From Conexibacter sp. (GTDB lineage: Bacteria; Actinomycetota; Thermoleophilia; Solirubrobacterales; Solirubrobacteraceae): a stretch of DNA of 23,724 nucleotides. The position numbers and the translations under genes are program-made. Shown one piece after another: positions 7,397 through 15,184 of the stretch (positions are counted from its first letter, which is position 1; each line of letters starts with the position of its first letter). The stretch is from positions 1 to 23,724 of the forward strand of contig JAOPZG010000011.1 in the NCBI GenBank assembly GCA_025964215.1, given 5' to 3'. The notes beneath the pieces were generated by a model. It was not told where the DNA came from. It made no database searches and saw nothing but the letters and a program-made list of their open reading frames with translations.

Positions 7397-7407
7397 GCGG
7401 TGGCGCT

Positions 7408-7419
7408 TACCATGGCGGG
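7408..7419 (+). promoter_or_regulatory. Putative leaderless -10 box for the 50-aa gene
   Basis: TACCAT at 7408-7413 lies 6 nt upstream of the GTG at 7420, the spacing seen at other likely leaderless starts in this window. A GGCGGGG stretch between them could alternatively act as a ribosome site. Confidence 0.35.
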
Positions 7420-7572
7420 GTGCTCGTCGTCCTCGCCCTCGTCGCTCTCGCACTGGTCGTCGGCCTGCTGAGCTGGCGCGCCCCCAAGCGGGTCCAGCTG
7501 AAGAGCTGCTGCTCGTCTCGCCCCTGGCCCCCGCACGACCTCACCAGCCAACGTCCGGAGCCGCCCGCCTGA
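7420..7572 (+). CDS. Small single-span membrane protein (50 aa)
   Basis: A GTG-initiated frame of 50 codons encodes an N-terminal hydrophobic helix (LVVLALVALALVVGLLSW, residues 2-19). A basic stop-transfer region follows (RAPKRVQLK), then a vicinal cysteine pair in KSCCSSRPWPP and a Pro-rich end. The topology would be a membrane anchor with a short cytoplasmic, possibly metal-binding tail. I do not recognise a named family. The strict positive-inside pattern and the promoter-like box favour a real gene. It is 54 bp downstream of the DUF4396 gene on the same strand and may belong to that group. Confidence 0.55.
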   Translation: MLVVLALVALALVVGLLSWRAPKRVQLKSCCSSRPWPPHDLTSQRPEPPA

Positions 7573-7579
7573 AGCTGCG

Positions 7580-7598
7580 GCGCCCGCGGGGAGGGCGC
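7580..7598 (+). terminator. Possible terminator hairpin 1
   Basis: GCGCCC at 7580-7585 and GGGCGC at 7593-7598 form a six-base GC stem with a seven-base loop, right after the stop of the small membrane gene. No T-run follows, as is common in high-GC actinobacteria. Confidence 0.4.
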
Positions 7599-7606
7599 TT
7601 CAGCCG

Positions 7607-7630
7607 GGGCCTCGTGCCCGGTCGAGGCCC
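7607..7630. terminator. Bidirectional hairpin between convergent genes
   Basis: GGGCCTCG (7607-7614) and CGAGGCCC (7623-7630) make a perfect eight-base stem with an eight-base loop. It lies in the 182-bp gap between the plus-strand small membrane gene and the minus-strand arsJ end, so it could terminate both transcripts. Confidence 0.55.
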
Positions 7631-7754
7631 GCGCCGTCACGCCATGACGAGCGAGCTTGGGCCACGCGGCGGCCATGACGCGGGTCGGCGCCGCGGCGGC
7701 CGGCCCGGCGTCGGCGCGTCGACGCAGTCCTGCCCACGTGTTCCGAGGGCGCCG

Positions 7755-9008
7755 TCAGGTGATCGCGGTCGCCGCAACGGCTCCGTGGTCCCGAGCTGGC
7801 AGCATCCGCGAGAGCGCGCTGGCGGTGAGCACGAACGCGGCAGAGGCCCAGAGGCATGCCTGTAGTCCTTGCCACTGGTACAGCGCGCCGGAGAGGACGG
7901 TTCCGGCGAGTCGTCCGGCGGCGTTGGCCATGTAGTAGAAGCCGACGTTCATTGCGACTTTGTCGCCATCGGCGTAGGCGAGGATCAGGTAGCTGTGCAC
8001 CGCGCTGTTGAGCGCGAAGACGACGCCGAAGGCCAGCAGGCCGACGACGATCGCGACGGTCGGGTCGACATCGGCGCCCAGCGCGACGGCGATCAGCGCG
8101 GGGAACGCGGCGAGGACGAACGCGAGGCGGGTCGCGGTGCCGCCGTCTGGGTCTCCGCCGGCGCCGGTGCGGCGCAGCAGGCGCGGCGCAGTGGCCTGGA
8201 CGGCGCCGTAGCCGATGGTCCACAGGGCGAGGAAGCCGCCGGCGAGCCAGAAGCTCCAGCCGAGCTCGTCGTGGAAGTAGACCGGGAGGCCGACGACGAA
8301 CCACACGTCGCGCGAGGCGAAGAGGAAGACCCGGGCGGCAGCCAGGACGTTGACCGCGCGGTTGTTGCTGAACATCTGCCGGAACTTGGCCTTGGCGTCC
8401 GGGCGGCCGAGCTCGCCGTGCATCAGCGCCACGACGGTGACCAGCGCGCTGGCGACGAGGATCGCGAGCAGCAGCAGCGAGGTGCGGAAGCCGACGAGCG
8501 TGAGGCCCAGCGCGCCGAGGAAGAAGCCGACGCCCTTGAGCGCGTTCTTGGACCCGGTGAGGATCGCCACCCACTTGTACAACGCGCCCGGCGCGTCGGC
8601 GGGCACGACGAGCTTGACCGCGCTCTTGGCGCTCATCTTGGTCAGGTCCTTGGCGATCCCCGACAGCGCTTGGGTCACCATGACGTAGGCCACCGACAAC
8701 GTCGAGGCTGGCACGAGCCCGAGCATGCCGAGCGCGACGAGCTGCACACCGAGGCCGCCGAGCAGCGTCGAGCGCAATCCGAGCCGCGCGGCCAGCCAGC
8801 CGCCGACCAGGTTGGTGATGATCCCGAAGATCTCGTAGAACAGGAACAGCGACGCGACCTTCAACGGGCTGTAGCCGAGCTGGTTGAAGTAGAAGAGCAC
8901 CAACATGCGGCTGGCGCCGTCGGTGATCGTGTCGGCCCAGTAGGCGCCGGTGACCAGCGCGTAATTGCGCAGGTCGCCCGCAGGTCGCTCGCTGGGCGCG
9001 CGGGCCAT
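7755..9008 (-). CDS. arsJ: Organoarsenical efflux MFS transporter ArsJ
   Basis: This 417-aa major facilitator protein has about 12 hydrophobic helices. ArsJ exports 1-arseno-3-phosphoglycerate, the unstable product that GAPDH makes from arsenate. Outside the cell it decomposes back to arsenate, giving arsenate resistance without reduction. Recognition rests on the N-terminal NYALVTGAYWADTITDGASR, the KDLTKMSAKSAVK loop after TM4 and ALNSAVHSYLILAYA near TM9, together with the directly upstream GAPDH gene. ATG 9008 begins MARAPSERPAGDLRNYA, 2 nt after the GAPDH stop. The longer open frame upstream overlaps GAPDH and is not supported. Full length, with no sign of damage. Confidence 0.94.
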   Translation of the reverse strand: MARAPSERPAGDLRNYALVTGAYWADTITDGASRMLVLFYFNQLGYSPLKVASLFLFYEIFGIITNLVGGWLAARLGLRSTLLGGLGVQLVALGMLGLVPASTLSVAYVMVTQALSGIAKDLTKMSAKSAVKLVVPADAPGALYKWVAILTGSKNALKGVGFFLGALGLTLVGFRTSLLLLAILVASALVTVVALMHGELGRPDAKAKFRQMFSNNRAVNVLAAARVFLFASRDVWFVVGLPVYFHDELGWSFWLAGGFLALWTIGYGAVQATAPRLLRRTGAGGDPDGGTATRLAFVLAAFPALIAVALGADVDPTVAIVVGLLAFGVVFALNSAVHSYLILAYADGDKVAMNVGFYYMANAAGRLAGTVLSGALYQWQGLQACLWASAAFVLTASALSRMLPARDHGAVAATAIT

Positions 9009-9010
9009 CG

Positions 9011-10021
<1,011 letters not shown>

Positions 10022-10035
10022 GGCCGTCGAGGCGT

Positions 10036-10926
10036 TCAGGCGGCCTTGCGCGCGCGGACGATCGCCGAGGCCGCGTGCTCGTGGACGCGATGGGTCTCAC
10101 GGATCTCGACGTCGGTCAGCCCGGCGGCGAGCAAGGTGTCGTGGAACTCCTGGCGCGTCAGCGCCCCGGCGATGCAGCCCGTCCACTGTGCCATGTCGGC
10201 GCGGGTCGCGTCGTCCATGTCCTCGTCGGCGATGACGTCGGAGACGGCGAACCGGCCACCCGGCTTGAGGACGCGCGCGACCTCGCGCAAGACCTGCGGC
10301 TTGTCGCCGGAGAGGTTGATGACGCAGTTGGAGATCACGACGTCGACCGAGCTGTCGGCGAGCGGGATGTCCTCGATGTGGCCCTTGACGAACTCGACGT
10401 TGCTCGCGCCGGCCTGCTCGGCGTTGGCGCGCGCCAGGGTGAGCATCTCGTCGGTCATGTCCAACCCGATGGCCTTGCCCGTCGCGCCGACGCGCTGGGC
10501 CGAGATGAGGACGTCGGCGCCGGCGCCCGAGCCGAGGTCCAGGACCGTCTCACCGGGGTGCAGGTCGGCCACCGCGGTCGGCACGCCGCAGCCCAGCGAG
10601 GCGTTGACCGCCGAGGCCGGGGCGGCGCCGCTCTCGTCCCCGGCATAGAGCGCGCTGCCGAACACCTGGTTGCCCGCGGCATCGGTCGTGCGGACCGGCC
10701 CGCAGCAGTTGCTCACCGGCGCTTCCGCCGTCGCCAGCGCGGCGGCGGCATACTTGGCCCGGACGATCTCGCGGAGATCGTCGCCCTCGGACGCCAGGGC
10801 GCCGGCGGCGCAGCCGCACGTTCCGCCCGCTGCATTCTGCTCACAACAAGCGGCCTTATCTGACGGCTCGCAGCAGGTGGCCTGCTCGGTGGTCGAACAG
10901 CAGGCGTTGGTGGTCAGGTCAGCCAT
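10036..10926 (-). CDS. arsM: Arsenite S-adenosylmethionine methyltransferase ArsM
   Basis: This 296-aa methyltransferase converts As(III) stepwise to methylated, partly volatile species using SAM and thiols. The core has [20 protein letters not shown], motif [12 protein letters not shown] (from D130), [11 protein letters not shown] and WTGCIAGAL. The cysteines C113, C201 and C251 in these elements correspond to the conserved As(III) ligands of the family. The first 40 residues are an unusual cysteine-rich extension with pairs at 9-10, 18-19 and 27-28 and a C37-x-C39. Another pair is at 74-75. ATG 10926 lies inside the end of arsR (13-nt overlap), with AAGGAG 8 nt upstream. The gene is co-transcribed with arsR, GAPDH and arsJ. 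Confidence 0.95.
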   Translation of the reverse strand: MADLTTNACCSTTEQATCCEPSDKAACCEQNAAGGTCGCAAGALASEGDDLREIVRAKYAAAALATAEAPVSNCCGPVRTTDAAGNQVFGSALYAGDESGAAPASAVNASLGCGVPTAVADLHPGETVLDLGSGAGADVLISAQRVGATGKAIGLDMTDEMLTLARANAEQAGASNVEFVKGHIEDIPLADSSVDVVISNCVINLSGDKPQVLREVARVLKPGGRFAVSDVIADEDMDDATRADMAQWTGCIAGALTRQEFHDTLLAAGLTDVEIRETHRVHEHAASAIVRARKAA

Positions 10927-11270
10927 GCGGTCAGCTCCTTCAGAGAGTCCTCGAGGACGTAGTAGTAGGCCCACAGCCCGCGCCGCTCGGTGCCGATGAC
11001 CCCGGCGTTGACCAGGATCTTGAGGTGCTTGGACAGCGCCGGCTGGCTCATTGAGAACAGCGGCAGCAGCTCGCACTGACACACCGCCTCCGGCGCGGAC
11101 TTGCGCAGCGCATCGACGATCCGCAACCGCGTTGGATCAGCCAGCGCCTTGACCAGCACCGCCAGCACGAGCGCCTCCTCGGGACCAAGGTCCGGCACCA
11201 CGGTGACCTCACAGCAACCGCCCGGCTGACGCTCGCGCGGGGAGAGGACAGGGGCTTCGACGGCGGCCAT
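10914..11270 (-). CDS. arsR: Arsenic-responsive ArsR family repressor
   Basis: This is a 118-aa winged-helix repressor. VKALADPTRLRIVDAL leads into the alpha-3 As(III) site with VCQCEL (C64, C66). The recognition helix follows in SMSQPALSKHLKIL and the wing in ERRGLWAYYYV. An extra vicinal pair, C19-C20, occurs in the N-terminal extension and may add ligands. The product should repress the arsR-arsM-GAPDH-arsJ operon and be released by As(III). I chose ATG 11270 because a TATGGT box lies 7 nt upstream, which fits a leaderless start. ATG 11282, four codons earlier, would overlap that box. The gene heads the operon and overlaps arsM by 13 nt. Confidence 0.93.
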   Translation of the reverse strand: MAAVEAPVLSPRERQPGGCCEVTVVPDLGPEEALVLAVLVKALADPTRLRIVDALRKSAPEAVCQCELLPLFSMSQPALSKHLKILVNAGVIGTERRGLWAYYYVLEDSLKELTAWLT

Positions 11271-11277
11271 GCATCCG

Positions 11278-11283
11278 ACCATA
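11278..11283 (-). promoter_or_regulatory. Putative -10 box of the ars operon
   Basis: Read on the minus strand, TATGGT lies 7 nt before the arsR ATG at 11270. No clear -35 element or symmetrical operator is visible in the 60 bp upstream. The region directly abuts a decayed plus-strand gene. Confidence 0.4.
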
Positions 11284-11337
11284 CAGAACTGGACGGTTAT
11301 CGCATAGCCAGATGGTTGGGTCGGTCTCGGTCCAGCA

Positions 11338-11595
11338 GCCGAACGCCACGTCGTGCAGGTCGGCGGCGAGGACGCCGACGATCTTCAAGGACCGCTGAAC
11401 CTGGCCGTCGCGTCCGGCGGAGAGTCGTTCGACCCGCGCGGCGATGGCAGCGTGATCGAAGGCGTCACCGCGGGGGAGGTCGTCTGGCGCGACGACCACG
11501 GCGTGACGTGCCGGCGCTGGAACTGGCGCCAAGGCCGCCGGACACAGCTCACCGACGCGACCACCAGCGCCTTCTTCGTCCTCGACCGCCTCGAC
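11338..11595 (+). pseudogene. Remnant of a B3/B4 (PheRS-beta-like) tRNA-binding domain gene
   Basis: One plus frame reads HVVQVGGEDADDL, then FDPRGDGSVIEGVTAGEVVW and RDDHGVTCRRWNWRQ, and ends TTSAFFVLDRLD. This is the C-terminal half of B3/B4-domain proteins, which resemble the editing module of phenylalanyl-tRNA synthetase beta and may edit or bind aminoacyl-tRNA or D-amino acids. The preceding QPNATSC, probably the expected NAVSLR segment, is in another frame, so a frameshift is present. Everything N-terminal to it is gone, replaced by the ars promoter region. After residue DRLD the similarity stops. I see no start codon in a sensible position. This is most likely a gene truncated when the ars operon arrived. 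Confidence 0.65.
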
Positions 11596-11671
11596 GTCTC
11601 GGGCCTGAGCGCCTTCCGGCTGACGCCGCTGAGCGAGACTGGCGCGGTCAATCAGCTGTCGTTCGCGCGGC

Positions 11672-13553
11672 TCAGCCTGAGCCTTCGGGGAGCGGCTTCG
11701 AACCCGGAAACATCCGCTGCTGCACCAGGTTGCTGGCTGCGCGGTACTGCTGGTCAACGTAGCTGGGGCGGCGGTCCAATCCGTGGGTCTGGGCTAGCCA
11801 GTTGCGGGGCGAGAACTCGCCCACGTCCGACTCTCGGAACTCGGCAAGGATGTCGGGGAAGTGGTGGCCGCCTTCGGCGAGTGCCAGCAAGGGCTCGAGG
11901 TCGTCGAGGTCGCAGATCACCGGGTCTTGCATCCGTGCATCGTCGACGAATGCCGTCGGTGCGATGGCGCGAAGGTGGCCCCATAAGAGTGGGGTCTGCG
12001 GAAGTGTGTCTCCGGCGAGGACGAGGACCGGGAAGATGCGCCGGATCGAGGCGAGATCGACGCCGTCGTAGCGGAGGTGCCCGGCGAGCAGGTCGCGCGT
12101 TCGGTCGGCAAGCTCTACGAGCTTGGCGCCGACGGCTCGGTCGGCGAAGCGTTCGAGCGCGACAGGATCGGCGCCGGTGCGGGCGGGGATGGACATTCGA
12201 CCCGAGTAGACCTCGATGAGGACCAGGTCAGGGCCGGCGTCGATCGGTACGTCTGGTCCGTCGCGCCGATCCTTGCCGACGTGGAACTCAACTTCAGGAA
12301 GGACCCGTGCGGCGCCGGCCTGGTACGCGGAGCGCAGAGCGTGCGTAACCAAGCGACGCACATAGTGCTCGCCGAGTGCGCCCGCGAATGTCAAGAACCG
12401 ACCGCGGGCCTTGCGTGCCGCCGTCTCGTCCAGGCCGTGGCCAGCTGCGTCGAGCAGGCGGTAGTGCAGCCCCCCTCGTCATCCACGCGATCAGCGACCG
12501 GGGCGACATGAGCTGCATCTGTCCCCCTGGAAGGCGTAGAAATGGCCGGGCCTCCAGGGCGCTGTGATCCCACGCGATCTGCTCAGGGCCGTCGCCGCCG
12601 TCAAGCACACGCGCGCGGAGTTCCTCGCGCGTGGCGCTGATCAGCGCGACGACTCGCTCCTCGAGTTCGGCAAATGGTCCGGTGCCGAGAAACCCCGGTG
12701 CGAGAGAGGGTCGTTCGCCGGGCTCCACATCGGGCTCAGCGGCGCGGCTGATCGCCACGCATGCCAGTCCCGCACCGAACTGTTCGGCGAGGTCAAGGCC
12801 GTAGATCGTTCGCAGTCGCTCATCAACCTCGCTGCGGGCTGGATGGCTCTGCAGTTCGTCGGACGACGCCACCTCGGCGTACATGGTGTAGGCGCGTGCC
12901 ACGGCCTCGAGGATGTATGGGCTGTCGTACCAACCTCCCGCCTGCGTGAAGAAGCTGGTCCAGCCGCGCCAGTCGGGGACTTGGTCGCTTGTCTCGGGTG
13001 GGTCGGCGGTGGGAAGGGCCGTGGCGAGCGCCATGAGCGCTCCGGCTACGAGGACGGCCTCGCGTTCCACCAGGTCGCGTAGGGGAACCGGATCATCGGC
13101 CGCGTGGACAACGAGGAGTCGCTGGAGCGCGTGAACGTGACGCGGGTCGAATACGACGTGTGAGGCGGGGGCGTCGGCGATGAAGCGCTCGATGCCGTGC
13201 AGGACGTCAGCCGGGTAGATGTTGGCGGCCAGGCGGAGCTGCCGCGCGGTGTCACGGCCATGGTGGTAGAGGTCGCCGGCGAGCACCGAGGCCAGGAATA
13301 TCGCTCCGCCGAACGGCACTTGCTGGATGAACTCGATGGCGTCCTGCAACGTTGGTCGGCCGAGGCCGAGGTCCTCGGCGGTCGGTGCAGCGAGAATCAG
13401 ATCGCCCGGGAGGTCGGGCTCGCCGCCGACCTTCTCGACCGGCTCGAGAGGGGCCTCGCTGGCGACGATCAGGCCCGAGAGCAACCGGGTCGCATACAGC
13501 GGACGACGAAGCCCCGGAACGTGTTGGGCGGTTGGATCGTTGCTGTCGCTCAT
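11672..13553 (-). pseudogene. Frameshifted large protein of unknown family with a possible PD-(D/E)XK-like C-terminal domain
   Basis: Two overlapping minus frames join into one protein if one G is skipped in a six-G run (12470-12475). The N-terminal 361 residues end ..SLIAWMTRG, and the C-terminal 265 continue LHYRLLDAAGHGLDE.. to the stop, giving 626 aa. Without the correction the first frame runs on as low-complexity Arg/Pro sequence. The C-terminal part has a GEHYVRRLV helix followed by PDVPIDAGPDLVLIEVYSGR. This looks like the D..ExK strand pair of a restriction-endonuclease-like fold, with tyrosine in place of the usual lysine, so activity is doubtful. The N-terminal part is helical and unrecognised. 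The ATG at 13553 overlaps the upstream gene's stop by one base (TGATG), so it is the third gene of an operon. A sequencing error would also explain the break. Confidence 0.72.
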
Positions 13554-15157
13554 CACTTGGGAGGTGGGTCGTTAGCTGCCCCGAGTCGCCCGCTCAACTC
13601 AGTGCTCAGCTTCAACGCGAAGTGATCGAGCTCCGACTGGATCCGCGCCCGTCGGTCGTCGGCCTGGTCGAGCTTCATCATCACCTCGGCGAGGATGGCC
13701 GACGCATCGATGGCAGGTTCCGGAAGTGGCAAGTCGGCCCAGTTGTCGCCGACGTCGATGCGGTTGATCCCCGGGCCGGCGCCGTAGCCGTCCTCAAGAA
13801 GCCTGCGCGTCCAATGAGCCTCGTTGCTGTCGAGAATCTTGTTGTAGGAGATCCGTACGACGTCTCGCCGTCCCGGAACGAGCTCGATCTGCCGCAGGCG
13901 CCGGCTGGGACCGATCCATGCTTGCAGCGCCTCTTGGCACGCTGCCAGGATTGCCGCGGCCTCCACGGCCACTTCGCGCTCGATCGCGCAGTGCTCTCGC
14001 CAGCGGACGGTTGCTTCGGCGACGCCATCGATGATCCGATCTACAAGTACCTCCGTGCCTTCACTCCCGAGTGGGATCAGGAAGGAGAGTCGACCGGCGG
14101 GATCGCAGATTACGCCGCGGCTACCGAAACCGGAGATCCGGTCCGAGACGCCGTTCCCGGCGAGCTGCCGCCACGTCTCGCGCTGCTCGGCCGGCAGATC
14201 CTGGAGTTGTGCGGTGATCCTCACCATCGCGGGGTCGAACCGGGCGGCATCGGCATCTGGCGCGACCGAGATGCTCACGACCGACGGCGCTGCGTCCGGC
14301 TTGCCTGACGCGGGTGGCTCCTGCTGGTCGCGCCATTCGGCTTCGCGGTCGATCCGTCGCGCGACGTGCGCCTCCCACCGGAGGATCCACTCGGTGGCGA
14401 ATGAGAGCGCTCGGAGCGCGTCGTCAACTGGTACTGGGGCTTCGCGCTGGTACTTGCGATGTTGATCCTTGAGCCAGAGGTACTCGCCGAAATCGGTGGC
14501 GAAGGGCTGGACTTCGGCTTGGTCACGGAGGCGCTCGAGGTCTACGCGCACACCTTCGGGGAGGTTCGCCTCGCGATGGTCGTACCAAGGGACGCCGGGC
14601 TTCGGTCGCTGTCCGGTCCACAGACGGCGAGCGGCCTCGAAGGCGTCAACCGCCCAATACTTGGCCTCGGCGTAGTCCTCTGCATCGACGGCGCTTTCGG
14701 CTGTGCGCAGGAGACGACGCACCTCGTCGTCGCGGACACTGTCGGCGACCGCGACGTCCGCGATCTCGATCTCGAAGACATGCGCCACGGTCGAGCCGAT
14801 GAACGCCTCGGTGTCGCGCGCCCAGCGGCCGACGTCGTCGGCCTTCGACCCGATCCCGTGGTGCATCGCGTTGTTGCGCTGCTTCCGGAGCTCGATGACG
14901 CCTTTCCGGCCCCGAGCCTCCCAGCGACCTTTCTCAAGGTTCTCCAATTGCGTGAGCGACGCCTCTGCGTTGCGTCCGGGCGAGGCGTTCCGGTGCGCGA
15001 GCGCGAGGCCGACGGCGTGCTCGCAGGCGGCGTCGAGCAGCACGATGGCCAGCAGTTGGCCGGAGTGCGTCCGATCCTGCGCGCGGGCCTGACCATCGCG
15101 GAGCAGTCGCCGGAGATCGACGAGTCGGCTGCGTGTCGTGGCGTCGAGCTCAAGCAT
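13553..15157 (-). CDS. Large protein with N-terminal HEPN-like domain (candidate RNase effector)
   Basis: This 534-aa protein is of no family I can name. The N-terminal 140 residues are helical: LLAIVLLDAACEHAVGLAL, then KGVIELRKQRNNAMHHG. The sequence R94-N95-N-A-M-H99 fits the HEPN catalytic pattern R-[polar]-x3-H, known in RNase toxins and defence effectors. A helical, TPR-like middle follows (DAEDYAEAKYWAVDAFEAARRLW). The C-terminal half (about 290-534) is alpha/beta, with SGFGSRGVICDPAGRLSFLIPLG and VRISYNKILD. It has no match I recognise. The stop overlaps the next gene and the start lies 27 bp after the TOPRIM-like gene, so all three should be one transcript. No Shine-Dalgarno is visible, which suggests coupling or leaderless initiation. 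The RNase role is inference from the motif. Confidence 0.78.
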   Translation of the reverse strand: MLELDATTRSRLVDLRRLLRDGQARAQDRTHSGQLLAIVLLDAACEHAVGLALAHRNASPGRNAEASLTQLENLEKGRWEARGRKGVIELRKQRNNAMHHGIGSKADDVGRWARDTEAFIGSTVAHVFEIEIADVAVADSVRDDEVRRLLRTAESAVDAEDYAEAKYWAVDAFEAARRLWTGQRPKPGVPWYDHREANLPEGVRVDLERLRDQAEVQPFATDFGEYLWLKDQHRKYQREAPVPVDDALRALSFATEWILRWEAHVARRIDREAEWRDQQEPPASGKPDAAPSVVSISVAPDADAARFDPAMVRITAQLQDLPAEQRETWRQLAGNGVSDRISGFGSRGVICDPAGRLSFLIPLGSEGTEVLVDRIIDGVAEATVRWREHCAIEREVAVEAAAILAACQEALQAWIGPSRRLRQIELVPGRRDVVRISYNKILDSNEAHWTRRLLEDGYGAGPGINRIDVGDNWADLPLPEPAIDASAILAEVMMKLDQADDRRARIQSELDHFALKLSTELSGRLGAANDPPPK

Positions 15158-15184
15158 CGCCAGGGAATCTAGGCGGAGGAGTGG

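Noticed and set aside
11696..11712. TTCGAACCCGG, which resembles a tRNA T-loop
   Set aside because: It lies in the coding C-terminus of the frameshifted gene and no acceptor or anticodon arms are nearby.
12077..15172. Several plus-strand frames of 130-320 codons opposite the HEPN and nuclease-like genes
   Set aside because: They mirror the minus-strand genes, have no recognisable domains and lack start signals.
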